Shown here in pieces: positions 12,426 to 23,439 of a DNA stretch of 64,000 nucleotides. Positions within the stretch are counted from its first letter, which is position 1; each line of letters starts with the position of its first letter. The notes beneath the pieces were generated by a model. The model did no database searches, was not told the DNA's origin, and saw nothing but the letters and a program-made list of their open reading frames with translations. The DNA is from Dysidea avara (lineage: Eukaryota; Porifera; Demospongiae; Dictyoceratida; Dysideidae), in assembly GCF_963678975.1 (NCBI RefSeq), contig NC_089277.1, forward strand, positions 23,572,672-23,636,671. Reading direction: 5' to 3'. Position numbers and translations under genes: made by a program.

Positions 12426-13445
12426 TCAGGAGTGTTGATTAGTAGTACCAGTGTTTGGCACTGAAGTGGTGTTACTTCTAGCAGTAGGTTTGGTGATTAC
12501 AGCTCCGTTACGAATTACAAGGTTGGTCTCACCTTGTGAACGTCTGCTTCTAAGTTCTGAAACTAATTTTCTGTGCTTTTCCCTCTCAAACTTGGTTCTG
12601 TCAGGGACTATGAATACATTCTTATAAGAGTCATTATGGCGCAACAGATAAGAGCGGGAGAGTAACATAAGTTTGTCCTGTTCATTCTCCAAGCACAATA
12701 ACAATGGCCTATGTTTATTCACTATTTTCTTTCCCAAACGTACTGACTTTGTGATAGTACATGCACAATTGTAGACAGAGGAACAAAGAGTTGCAAAAGC
12801 ATCACCATCACTTTTACCATTAGGAGTAGACTCAGGCAGGTTGTAAACAATTATATTCTTCTTCCTTCTGTCACGGTCAGCAAGCTCATCGATTATACTA
12901 AGAGCAGAACTGGTAGGAGGCACAGTTGCAGAAATAGTTTGACCTGGATTAAGAGAATCTGAGGTGGTTTCAATTTCCATATGAAGATTGTTGTTAGAAG
13001 TGGACAGAGCAGTAATTTTTGATGATAAATCATCAATAGACTGTTGTAGCTTCTTGCATGTATCCTCCAGGGATACTGCACTTGTTGCCTCAAAACATTT
13101 AGTAAGGTGCTGACCAATTCCTTTAAGCAACTTATTTTCCATGGATTGAAATCTGTTTTCAAATTCAATATCAAGTTTAGAGTAGGTCTTGTACAGGAAA
13201 AGAGCTTCTGAAACTTCAGGTAAGCAGCGACAACAGAAAAAGGCTACATTCTCATAATTACACAGCTCAAAATCCTTCTCATGAATTGAAGCACAAGATC
13301 TATGTTCCCATTCAGAGCACCAGTCGCAGGAGATACAGTCCTCAACCACAGCTTCATCACATTTGACACAAAGATCTACTTTAGCTGACTTATCCGATGA
13401 TTTATCTGGTGTACTATTCGGTGATCTAGGTTTCTTGAATGGCAT
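12426..13445 (-). CDS. LINE ORF1 protein with PHD finger and RRM-like domain
   Basis: The product is a 339-residue RNA-binding, chaperone-type protein that packages LINE RNA. Residues about 26-75 form a PHD-like zinc finger with CVKCDE, CISCDWC, EHRSC and CCRC spacing. Residues about 95-175 are rich in heptad-like Leu/Ile and probably form a coiled coil. Residues about 190-325 start DRRKKNIIVYNLPES and continue through VRLGKK, RPLLLCLEN and KNVFIVPDRTKFEREKHRKL, resembling the RRM plus C-terminal domain of L1/CR1-type ORF1 proteins. The frame is intact. It ends 16 bases before the first ORF2 codon seen (12409), an arrangement that suits coupled translation of ORF2. Confidence 0.85.
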   Translation of the reverse strand: MPFKKPRSPNSTPDKSSDKSAKVDLCVKCDEAVVEDCISCDWCSEWEHRSCASIHEKDFELCNYENVAFFCCRCLPEVSEALFLYKTYSKLDIEFENRFQSMENKLLKGIGQHLTKCFEATSAVSLEDTCKKLQQSIDDLSSKITALSTSNNNLHMEIETTSDSLNPGQTISATVPPTSSALSIIDELADRDRRKKNIIVYNLPESTPNGKSDGDAFATLCSSVYNCACTITKSVRLGKKIVNKHRPLLLCLENEQDKLMLLSRSYLLRHNDSYKNVFIVPDRTKFEREKHRKLVSELRSRRSQGETNLVIRNGAVITKPTARSNTTSVPNTGTTNQHS

Positions 13446-13600
13446 CTCCGGTTAGTACCCACTTGCTGTGAAAGAAAGCTACAAACGACTGTACAATAGA
13501 ATTGCGCTCGCCTTTCGTGGTACCGTTAAGTATGCCACGGTACAACAGCTTTTGGGAGTAAGGTGAGGTGTACCGTGGCGAGTGCAGAGGAGGTCGAATA

Positions 13601-15002
13601 TTGTCACAACTCTCGAGATCACGTGATGTGTATTTGGAATGATGAGATTTTATGATCAGCCTGTTTTAGCTACCAAGTTGAGGTTTCAAAAAGGATATTA
13701 AACAGATATTAGATTTATTTAATGCATAATTCTTAAATTTTAAAGGTTTAACCCAGTGTTTGAAAACTTTTAATGTTGACCACCTGAAAATGCTTGATTT
13801 GATAAATCCCATACATATGTTTTGATATGAGCTCCATTAAGGCCCCACACCACACGTACGGATTGCCACTGGGCTTGGGAAAAGCAGCCAGCAAAACCAG
13901 ATCACTCAAGTCTAACTGATTTTGATTGTGGAATTAGATAGTCTATTCATGTAGCTTTGTGTCCTGGGTGAAAAATCGAATCTGCTGACATGGGCGATAA
14001 GACCGGTTTTCTCAGACTGGGTCACATATATATACGGCCACTGCTGTAAGGACAAACACTATCACACAGAAGGAGACAGTCATTGTTTCCATACCAAGTA
14101 GAGTACATAACTATAGCTCTAAGTTTTGTTCCTTTTATATTGTATATATATGGCAGAATGTTTGATACAATGGTGAGGGTAGCAGTGCACAGGTCTAGAA
14201 GAATAGGTTTAATTTCAGCTTACACTTTGGTAACTAGCTTCTTGAAAATTATAGTTTTAATGATGGATGTTCTATTAGAGTGGTTGACTGTTCTATTAGA
14301 GTATTTCGATTTTAGCAGCTTCTATAGGTAAGACTTACTTCAATGATGTAATTTTAAACCCCTCTTAGTAATTCTTGGATAAGAATAGCTATTTCCTTTG
14401 CTATTCTCATCTTCTCATTGCCCATACATGTGTATAAAATGCAACTGCACCTGTACTACAGCTTCTAGAAGCTTTTTAGTTTGCTCATTGTAAAATTTCG
14501 GAGGGGGGTGCTTCAGCCCCCCAAGCACCCCCCTAAATCCGCCCTTGAGCATGGTATGCATGTAAGTTTGTAATTCATGTGTAGGCCTGAGTCAAATATG
14601 CTCAAAAATTTGCCCAAAATGCTTTCAGGAATTTCCTAAAATTTTCACCTATTATGCTCTTCAGTGTTCCCATTATGCTTGCATTGTGTTCCTAGGTTAG
14701 CAGCATTACTTACAATTATCTTTAATCAATGTTTGTTCTATTAGTCTAGAGTATTTCACTACAAAGTGACTGTTCTATTACAGAGTATCGATCTAAGGAG
14801 CTATGTACAGTTCATTTGAGTGCAGTTCGCAGTTTCCACTGAGCGCTCTATTAGGGGAGATTGATCTATTTTCATGGAATTAAGCTCCGTATTTTGAAAT
14901 ATACACCTATTATAATGCTAGCATAGCACTCCATGGCCAGCCTATTATGCTTTTTATTATGCTGGCATATTTGATGCAGGCCTATTCATGTGTCTCTTAT
15001 AG
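13601..15002. other. Intergenic/intronic DNA with repeat fragments
   Basis: Contains AGACTGGGTCACATATATAT near 14020 (matching one end of the MITE at 40171-40428), copies of the CTATTAGAGTATTTCGAT motif near 14272-14312 and 14738-14790, and a G-rich hairpin at 14502-14538 (GGAGGGGGGTGCTTCAGCCC). No upstream myosin VI exon was recognised here. The 82-codon frame at 14083 has no domain and overlaps the repeat motifs. Confidence 0.5.
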
Positions 15003-16297
15003 TGTTCCACTGAAGAAAGATCAAGCTGCTAAAAGGGATGCTCTGGCCAAAGCATTGTACATGAAGATGTTTGATCACTTTGTGGGCAGTTTTTCCCATT
15101 TACCTCATTGGCCAGTACTGGACATCACTGGATTTGGTACGCTCTGTGTTACTACATGGTCTTTCTCATATGTATTTGTCTTGTAAAATATTTTCAGGTC
15201 AACAGTTTTGAGCAATTCTGTATAAATTACTGCAATGAAAAACTTCAACTATTTTTCAATCGAAGAATCCTAAAGGAGGTATAGTATAGTACCCATATTA
15301 TAATTTTTATTTGATTATATAACTTAATATGTTACATATGTATGTCTTGGAGCTGCATTATATATAGCTAAGTAGCTGCAGAACAAATGCTAGGTTGACA
15401 TTTTGTATATATGTACAGCAAATGTGTATAATTATTATGTTCATGTTAGTGACCATGCATGTTACGTATTTATGTAGGAGCAAGAGCTATACAAAAAAGA
15501 ATACCTCGGGTTAACAGAAGTGTCTTTTATTAATAACCAAGACTGTATTGGTGAGTTATAGGGCAATGCGTTGCCAATTTTGTTGTGTTACAAAGCCATT
15601 CAAGGTTGCATAAGCACATGACTTTAGGGACCAAGAAAATCATGTGTTTTCTGTACCAGTAAGGTGGAAGAATAATCTAAAAACCATCCACAGATGTGAG
15701 ATGTCATCCTATGGCTGTAAAAGGAATAAACAAACAGCTGAGCAGTAATTGACACTACAACGGCCACTTGTCTTAATGTATCAATATGTCTGTATGATGT
15801 ACTATTTGTAGTGCATCTGCATCTATTACAGTATGACAAATGCTACATGTTTACTGTACAGACTTGATAGAGATGAAGAGTAGTGGTATAATGGACTTGT
15901 TAGATGAAAAGTGTAAACTACCAAAAGGATCACCTGACCACGTCACTGATACTGTACATAGTACTCACAAGGGACACTTCTAATTAGACTAACTGTAAGC
16001 GTGTGAAGATTATGCTACTTACGTACATACATGCATGTGTAATTCGTACGCTACTATTATGCATACTCACATACTGTGCGATACATTGTACAGTAAACCA
16101 TATCACAGAGCCTTTTGTAATTGACCCATTTGCCTTTGTACCCCATACAATTCCCAAAGATAGCACGGTAGTAGTAAATTTGTACAATTTTAATTGTGCA
16201 CGTTCCTCGTAAGCCCAAGTTGAATTATCATCGTAACTTGAGAGATGATGAAGGATTCATAATCAGACATTTTGCTGGTGCAGTTTGTTACCAGACT
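15003..16297 (+). pseudogene. MYO6: Myosin VI motor-domain exons (gene fragment)
   Basis: Five blocks match the myosin VI motor in order. 15003-15136 gives VPLKKDQAAKRDALAKALYM and DITGFG (switch II region). 15198-15278 gives [20 protein letters not shown] and RILKE. 15478-15550 gives EQELYKKEYLGL and NNQDCI. 15862-15979 gives IMDLLDEKC and DHVTDTVHSTHK. About 16200-16297 gives [20 protein letters not shown] and [11 protein letters not shown]. Most junctions have good GT/AG sites, but the acceptor before NSFEQF would lose four or five conserved residues. The fourth block runs into a stop at HKGHF with no donor, and the fifth has no clear acceptor. A weak sixth exon could lie near 16590-16639 with a one-base shift. 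No ATP-binding loop, lever arm or tail exons lie nearby. I read it as a duplicated or decaying fragment; a real gene with exons outside the window is less likely. Confidence 0.8.
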
Positions 16298-17045
16298 GTA
16301 AGTGAACTGATGTATCCATGTATTCATATGTACACATGAGAAGTGTAGTACATGTAGAGGAATGAGTGTCACTGTTACACTGTTACAGTAGTCAGCTATG
16401 ACACTTGACTGTCTTTTTATACATATGTCTAAAGGGATAATTATCTAAACTTTATATACTTACACAGGAGTGCATTATAGGGTATGCTTATAATGAAATT
16501 ATAGCAATCTGTCGAATTATGAAATATTTAAACTTAATTTGTAATTAAAAGCATATCTTTCAGCATAGTGCTGCTGTTGTAACTCCCATTGAAAAATCCT
16601 GATCACTTCCTGCAATCACAAAGCATTATTGCTTTTCAAGTATAATTTACAATAACATACCACTTAATAAAGACAGGTGAATCGAGAAGTGTATAGCTAG
16701 CAACATCAGGAGGGGTGGTTGGGTAAACAGGCACCAGCTACATACACGCAGGCTTCAAAATGGACATTATTATGAATGTCGCAATATTGATTGGATAATA
16801 GTACTAGTATTTCATTGGTGTATAAGGATCACTATTTAAGAGGGACATAGCTAAAATAATTGTGACCATGCAGATCTGTGAAAACCCAATAATTATAATA
16901 AGTATATTATTAGTTCTAACATTCATTTGCTTAAAATGCTTTACTATACATACAGTGTGTACATGGGAAGCCCTTGGCAATATGTTCATTTGAGTTTCTC
17001 TGACTTTCCTGGTACTGTATGTAGTGTGTTTTGCAATACATAGAG

Positions 17046-17916
17046 TAACTCACCTAAAATCGGACGGGCTCCAAAATCGGACGCAATTACTCGAGCTACA
17101 ACAGGAATTTTGAACAACTCATATGTCTTTAGATAGTTCAAGGCTGTGGGACTTTGGGCACCAAGTATCAGCTTTCTCGGCTTCTTTGTCTGGTGGCAGC
17201 AGCCCTGCAAAGTCATTTCCGATTAATACGTATAATCGGAAAAAACAGTCGATTCACGAACACTCACCGTCTACATATCAGACTTGCATTCAATCAACAG
17301 TTTTCTACCTTAAAGTAGTAGAGTAACTCATCTACTTTCTGGTTTATTAAATCAAATCCTTTTAATCTTTAATCACGAATTACAAATCAAATAAAATGAG
17401 ACGTCACTGGAGTAATAATCGCACTATGATTTTAAGTATACGGAAGTAAACGATGTTTGTAAAAGTGTACGGTGAACATTTCCCGTATACGTATCTCAAA
17501 CAATCAAGTTTCCGTATACTTAAATTTATGGTTCGATTATTACTCCAGTGACGTCTCATTTTATTTGATTTGTAATTCGTGATTAAAAGGATTTGATTTA
17601 ATAAACCAGGGATATTTAGAAAGTAGATGAGTTACTCTACTACTTTAAGGTAGAAAACTATTGATTGAATGCAAATCTGATATGTAGACGGTGAGTGTCC
17701 GTGAATCGACTGTTTTTTCCGATTATGCGTATTAATCGGAAATGACTTTGCAGGGCTGCTGCCACCAGACAAAGAAGCCGAGAAAGCTGATACTTGGTGC
17801 CCAAAGTCCCACAGCCTTGAACTATCTAAAGACATATGAGTTGTTCAAAAATTCCTGTTGTAGCTAGCTCGAGTAATTGCGTCCGATTTTGGAGCCCGTC
17901 CGATATTAGGTGAGTT
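17046..17916. mobile_element. 870 bp near-palindromic foldback element
   Basis: The left arm starts AACTCACCTAAAATCGG and the right arm ends CCGATATTAGGTGAGTT. The arms stay highly similar for about 420 bp and meet near 17480 around GTACGGTGAACATTTCCCGT. The two open frames of 67 codons at 17123-17326 (plus) and 17632-17835 (minus) are the same stretch in mirror image. The minus reading of the left arm (LILGAQSPTALNYLKTYELF, 16986-17216) looks more like coding sequence and may be a captured gene piece. It could be a foldback transposon or an inverted duplication. Confidence 0.75.
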
Positions 17917-17989
17917 CCTCTACACTGTGTTGTAGATGGTAATAAACAGTTTACAGTTGTTGATATAATATAGCATTACCTACCATAGT

Positions 17990-18340
17990 CGGCAGAAAGG
18001 GGGGACTAGGGGGCTAAAGCCCCCTCCCTGGGTCTGCTGAGGGGGCTTAGCCCCCCTCAGAATGATATCACGTCGAAATTATCCTTGGAGTGGGGCTGAA
18101 AATCGTGGTAAAGATCGAGATACTCTAATAGAGCAGTCACTCTAACAAAGCAGTCACAGTCTTAGAGCAGTGTGTAGCGAACTATGTAAGGATTATATGT
18201 GTTTATCAGCTATAGTCACGATCAGCTGGTTGTGACCTTTTTTTTTTTGGTCTCACCTTACCAAACCAGAGACCATGTAGATCATTTCATTAAGTCTGGG
18301 TCAGCCCAGCCCCTCCTCATATCAACTACTTCCTCCACCC
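17990..18340. repeat. Dispersed repeat with G-rich hairpin, TACTCTAATAGAGCAGTC motif and poly-T
   Basis: A GGGGGCTAAAGCCCCC hairpin (18009-18024) is followed by GATCGAGATACTCTAATAGA at about 18115, a degraded second copy, and about 65 bases later TTGTGACC followed by a run of T. The same order (motif, 60-80 bases, TGTGACC, poly-T) recurs at 41600-41760, so this is one repeat family. No gene is present. Confidence 0.6.
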
Positions 18341-18770
18341 CTGTTACCTACTGGTACAATATGCTAGTGTAGGAAGTTTATTTAATATACTGATCACTGA
18401 TCAGTTGATAGCATAGTGTAGGAAATTTATATTGTGCTTACATTAAGGTGTTGATTGGTCAGGTTCCATTGACACTAAAATAATAGGTTTGGTGATGCGG
18501 AAGAGCAGCAATTCCGCAAAACATTTGGTGGCTTAATTAGGTGTTTATGTAAGCCATCCACTTTCGTTTCTATTATACGCTGTAACTATGTGATGTTTAC
18601 CCCTTACCACTGCAGCCACAATAGTAAACAGTACTAAACTTAATCATGATGTATAAAATAAAATAATATAAGATCTCTAATCAGTTGGCAAGTGTGTGCC
18701 ATAGTAGTATACAATGCTCTTTCTACTGTGTGCATATGTATGTCTGTCCCAATGTATATAGCTAGCCTTG

Positions 18771-19532
18771 TTATTTGGTACACACCACGCAGGTTAGTTC
18801 TTTGTCACTACAAGTAATGAAGTGGCCACAGTGTGCTTCGACTGTGTAGAAGAGATATCCATTGGTGTCACTTCCACTACCTGGTATCTGTTCAAGGGTT
18901 CTGTCAATACAAGTAAACTGTGTAGCTGCTTTGTGACCATGATATCCAGCCATAAGATAGCCGTAGTACTCAGTATTCCATCCTGGAGGACACTTGTAAT
19001 GAGAAGGAATCATCATCTTGCTGGTGCGGCCACTAGCTTGACACATTGCACAAGGCACATTACGGTCATAGCTGTGGTCTAGTGGAGTATGATGTGTCTG
19101 ATATTCTGCTCCGAATAATTGCACCCAATTTTGATAACCTGGCTGGGATTTGAGGTACTGTGGGTCATGTGGTAAACACAATGGATCAACTGCAGCTCCT
19201 TCATGGAGATGATTTGATCCAGCTACAACTCCAGAGTAGATGGTATCTGCTCCATAGGGACAAGTAGAATTACCCCATCTAACATAGGTGACTCCTGCAG
19301 CAGGTGGACAAGCGCATTTGTCATTGCTAGCAGCTGCAGCTACAGAACGTTGTTCAGATTTTTTTGCGATCTCATTTGTGTCTCCAGTGTTTGGTTTAAC
19401 CATGATCTTTGACTCAAGTTGTTGTATCTTAGCAAGTAGGTAGGAGACTAGTGGATCTTCACTGGTGGCCTCCACAGCATCCGTGAGGATGAAGGTGGCA
19501 AACAGCAACAGAACAAACACCTTTATCTCCAT
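18771..19532 (-). CDS. Secreted protein related to short-chain collagen C4 C-terminal domain
   Basis: An intact single-exon frame of 253 residues. Residues 1-19 (EIKVFVLLLFATFILTDA) form a signal peptide, and residues 26-45 (LVSYLLAKIQQLESKI) a short amphipathic helix that could oligomerise. From CACPP at about residue 73 the protein matches the conserved domain found at the C-terminus of sponge short-chain collagen C4: YVRWGNSTCPYGADTIYSGV, GAEYQTH, VPCAMCQ, MIPSHYKCPPGW, YYGYLMAG, CIDRTLEQIPGS, then LFYTVEAHCGHF and CVVCTK. Unlike classic C4 collagens there are no Gly-X-Y repeats between helix and domain. It is probably extracellular, perhaps matrix or body-surface. A broken paralogue lies at 44774-45582. 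Promoter elements were not identified. Confidence 0.85.
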   Translation of the reverse strand: MEIKVFVLLLFATFILTDAVEATSEDPLVSYLLAKIQQLESKIMVKPNTGDTNEIAKKSEQRSVAAAASNDKCACPPAAGVTYVRWGNSTCPYGADTIYSGVVAGSNHLHEGAAVDPLCLPHDPQYLKSQPGYQNWVQLFGAEYQTHHTPLDHSYDRNVPCAMCQASGRTSKMMIPSHYKCPPGWNTEYYGYLMAGYHGHKAATQFTCIDRTLEQIPGSGSDTNGYLFYTVEAHCGHFITCSDKELTCVVCTK

Positions 19533-19847
19533 AACATTGACCTATTGATATTATTGTTCATTGCATTGCAAATAAATTCATGAGTAGAACATAGTACTAA
19601 CATTGTTTAAACATAAGGTTAAGAATAAAAATCTCTTGAATTATCAGTTTTACTAGACTGCTTTATTGGAGTATATGACTGTTCTATTAGAGTATCACAA
19701 TGTTTACAAGTATAGTGGCTAAGCATCCTTTGAAATAAGTTGCTAGTCATTTTGCTGTTAATACCTTGCATAGTATAATAAATAGTCTACAGCCATCTTA
19801 GCAATCTCAATGATATACATGTGTCACAACATATACAGCAATACATG

Positions 19848-19880
19848 TACAAAGGCCACACAAGTTGTGTGGCCTTTGTA
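19848..19880. repeat. Perfect 16 bp inverted repeat with 1 nt centre
   Basis: TACAAAGGCCACACAA, a single G, and TTGTGTGGCCTTTGTA. It lies about 320 bp upstream of the 18771-19532 gene. It could extrude as a cruciform or bind a dimeric factor; no function is shown. Confidence 0.85.
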
Positions 19881-22800
19881 TTGCTTATTTTGACTGTCAA
19901 CAAGGTGCAGAATTTCTCACTTATCTGTTAGGTAGTATGTGGTAAATCAAATATGGTAACTTTATTTAGTAATGGTAAATTCTCAGGGACTAAATATCCT
20001 TGTAATTTCCATATGGTGAACAATTATATTCTAGTGTCTAACATTGTTATGCTTCAGTTGCCTTTGCTTGATTTGTCTTACCACTTGTGTGACAGAAGTG
20101 TGAAAGTATGTACTAACAAAGAACAATTACATAATGTATTATAACTATTCCAATGTACCAGAATTTTTTTTCACTGTGCCAGACACACAGACACGTACAA
20201 CTGTGTGTTGTTTTGTTGCTGATATCTACAAATTTTGTACATTTACAAACACATGTGTGTTTGTATGCGATGTATATATGTTCTTATGCACAATATACAG
20301 TGATGTACATACTTATGCACATATGTTTGTGCTTGTATGTATAAATATACAGCCGCGGCGTATACATACGTACGTATAGCATATTAATAAATGCAAAACA
20401 GCACTACAAGGTAAAAAAAATAGATACTCATGTATGTATAAGGACATATGTATGTTAACATGTAAGTAAAATAATATTACATATAATTATGTGTACAACT
20501 TTTCCTTACTTACCACAAGTAGCTACCCTGCAATTGTATGTAGAGCAATTTGGAAAGTGTTTGTTCTTTGTAGTGTACGCTGAGTAAATGCTAATTACAC
20601 TACACAGCAATAACACACTTTTGTTCAGTGATAGTCAGCAACTGTGATAATGCATTGCATGTTGGTTCTTTTATAGTAGAGTGTATGCATGATATTATCA
20701 AAACACAATGACATCATATGTATAAGCTAGTTTGTGCCAGCCTCACATACTGCACAGAATATTTATGCTTCATGAAGGATTAGCATTTCCAATGTACTCA
20801 TAAACATATGTGTACTGTTGTTATATAGGTATTTATTATGTACTTATAAACCACTTTAGCGTGGGTGTTCAAAGGCACTGCTCGGTGTTTAACTCACATA
20901 TTGCCCGGGCAATATCATGGGGAAGCGGTTTGCCAATGACTTTGATACCCAGCCAGTTCAAAGAATCGATGTGCTTTGACTCATTATATTGAACGACATA
21001 GAGCTTTGTAATGGTGGGACTCATTTTTGTAGTAGTTGCTAAGCTTACTACATTTGCTAAGATAGACTAGTTCGGTGTTACTAAAGGATAATGATGGCAC
21101 AAAATAATTGTTTGGGTGATTGTGGATGCGTATTTCTACCCACCGTGTATCAGCCTTTGAACAGACCACGGAACAGCAAAGCTACTACTGCTACTTTGAA
21201 ATAGGTTAGTAACTTACAGTCCTAAGTACTTAACTTAATATACACTGTGAAAAAAGCTCAGAATAATAAGGTCTATATATAACAGTCTTATTATGTTAGT
21301 ATTAGAATGAAATAGTACAGCATATATTATTAGATTAGGACTTTACTATTACAAGCTTATTGAATACATTTAAGACAGTCATATATTAGAGATTAAATTA
21401 CTAGTATAGTGCAGTGTATTATCAGACTATACTAAGCCTATTTTAAACGTATATTGGCTACTATACTACTGTACTTTTTACTTTCCCATAATCTGTGGCT
21501 ACCTTAATTAAATAATTATTATATTTGTAATAATTTAATTCTGTAAATATGTTAAAACCACAATAGGTACAGCTAGTAAAATCGATGTCTCCTTGGCCGG
21601 CCATGACAGTATCAACTCAATTTCGTCATTTATCAGTCTTTATCCAACTGTAGCAGGTAAGACAGTAAATACAATCAGGGCCGGAGGAGAGAAAATTGAG
21701 TTGGTCAGGCCATTGACTATAATGTTGAAATTGCTACTATATACATGCCAATGAGAGAAGAGCCGTTGCACAGTGTGTGAAGCACACTCTGTGAAGTGCG
21801 AAGCACGAGCATTCTACGGGGCCTGGGGGCATGCCCCCACAGAAAATTTTTGAAAATTAGACACTCAGATATGCAATTGTAGTGATATTGCACTGCTAGC
21901 TAGCTATATAAATATGCTCAAGCCTATCTGTTGTTCAGTAGACTTTCTATACTATGTATAATTGTAGACCTGACATACAGGGGACACAACATGAAACTTG
22001 CTGTATGGTTCATTTAGTTATAGCTAGCAATTAGAAGTTCATGGGGGGTCTGGGGGTGCAACCCCCAGGAGCTGCAGAATTTTTGCAATATAAAGGCTTG
22101 AAAATGCCTTACAATACTAGCTAGCAACTTGCAACTTTCCCCCCAAATTTCACAGGGAACCCATGCAGCATGGCCCCCTTTAGCTAGGCTATAAGTACTA
22201 TACAGTGAATTCACACAGCTACAATAAAAAGCTACACAGCTACAAAAATACAGTATACTACTATACTGGTTTGTATGAAGTGAACGGATATCACGTAAAT
22301 ATACTGGTGGACAGTCACGAGACCAATCAGTATTCGAAAATGGCGCGATGTGGGTAAGACTGAGAGTTTGCTCAGTATCTCGACAGGACGAGTGGGTAGT
22401 TGAAGAGGAGTGATTTCTACTCAACATCTCATCTAGATGGCCACCATGTAATGTATGGGTGTACAGCTTCTTGCCGCGGAGTGAGTCATCTGGTTTGTCA
22501 CTGCCACTCAGAGCCCTTCGCCCAGTAAAAGAAGCCAAGAGAGACAAGCCAAGGAATGTTAATGATTATTTTATGAAGATTGAATTGTGATACGAGTGTG
22601 CTAGTTTAGAATCAAAGAAGGCACCTGCCTTACACGTGATAAATGCCAACTGTCAGCACACGTGATACTGTACGTATAGAACCCACAATCATTTCTGTAC
22701 AAAACGATACGAATGCTATGCTGTACTGTAAGGTAATTGGAGGTACTATACGTGTAGTTCTGTGCTTTAGTTAGGCTGAGAAACTGTCATGCATTTTCAA

Positions 22801-22960
22801 TAACATCTGTAAAATGTACGTAGCTACATGTAGATGTGATCGTCCAAAGATTGCATGAGAGTAATGTAGTTCAAGCTGGTCAGTTAGTTGGTTCAACTCC
22901 AGATTATTGGTCTGGCTCAGGCCTGACCAACCGGACCGTCTCCTCCGGCCTTGACAATTC
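19881..22960. other. Intergenic region without a supported gene
   Basis: Mostly AT-rich. 21240-21440 resembles a MITE beginning CACTGTGAAAAAAG, and a similar end (TCCACAGTGA) is seen near 31778. 21790-21850 and 22035-22070 hold G-rich hairpin words (GGGGGCATGCCCCC, GGGGGTGCAACCCCC) of the same type as at 14.5, 18.0 and 43.05 kb. A minus-strand frame of 177 codons at 22014-22547 begins with Ser/Thr-rich sequence and ends in one of these repeats. It has no recognisable domain and I do not call it a gene. Confidence 0.45.
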
Positions 22961-23439
22961 ACAAGTTCCATTACTAATTACCTGTATCATTATCACCATG
23001 TTCATCACCATGTAGAACTCTGTGACAATCTGTTAGTCGTGTCCCACAGCTCTAATACAAAGATGGTAAATATAATGTGCATTCTGGACAATCGTTGAAC
23101 TTACTAACAGTTTGTAACAATAAGAATCTCATAAAACCTAGACCTTGTATGGAAACCTAGTATTACCATGCAGAACTGCGGCTAGGTCCCACAACTCTAT
23201 TAAAGATGGTAAATATAATGGTATACTGAACAATCATTGTACTTACAGTTTGCAACAATCTTGTAAAACTGAGACCGAGTCTGAGACTGACAATCCATGG
23301 AACTAAGACAAGTGTGATAAGACCAGGTCTCAAAACCCTAAATAGAGGCAAACATAATTCATATTCTGGATTACTTATATAGTTGTTATCAGTGAGTCTA
23401 ACCAGACATAAAACAGCCACTTAGTATGTGATTTTGTCA

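Larger units (their letters stand above)
9335..13600 (-). mobile_element. Nearly full-length CR1/L2-like LINE
   Basis: A non-LTR retrotransposon on the minus strand. It has a 5' region upstream of 13445, ORF1 (13445-12426), ORF2 (12409-9426) and a 3' end in an (AAT)n tail at 9336-9355, the tail type usual for CR1/L2-related LINEs. ORF1 carries a PHD-type zinc finger and an RRM-like region. ORF2 carries an apurinic-type endonuclease and a reverse transcriptase with FADD, and no RNase H is seen. Only three small lesions were found in ORF2, so insertion was fairly recent. The exact 5' end and target duplication were not resolved. The clade is inferred from architecture and tail; a Rex1 or similar assignment is possible. 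Confidence 0.88.

Noticed and set aside
22014-22547. 177-codon minus-strand frame
   Set aside because: No domain, and the last third reads through a known G-rich dispersed repeat.
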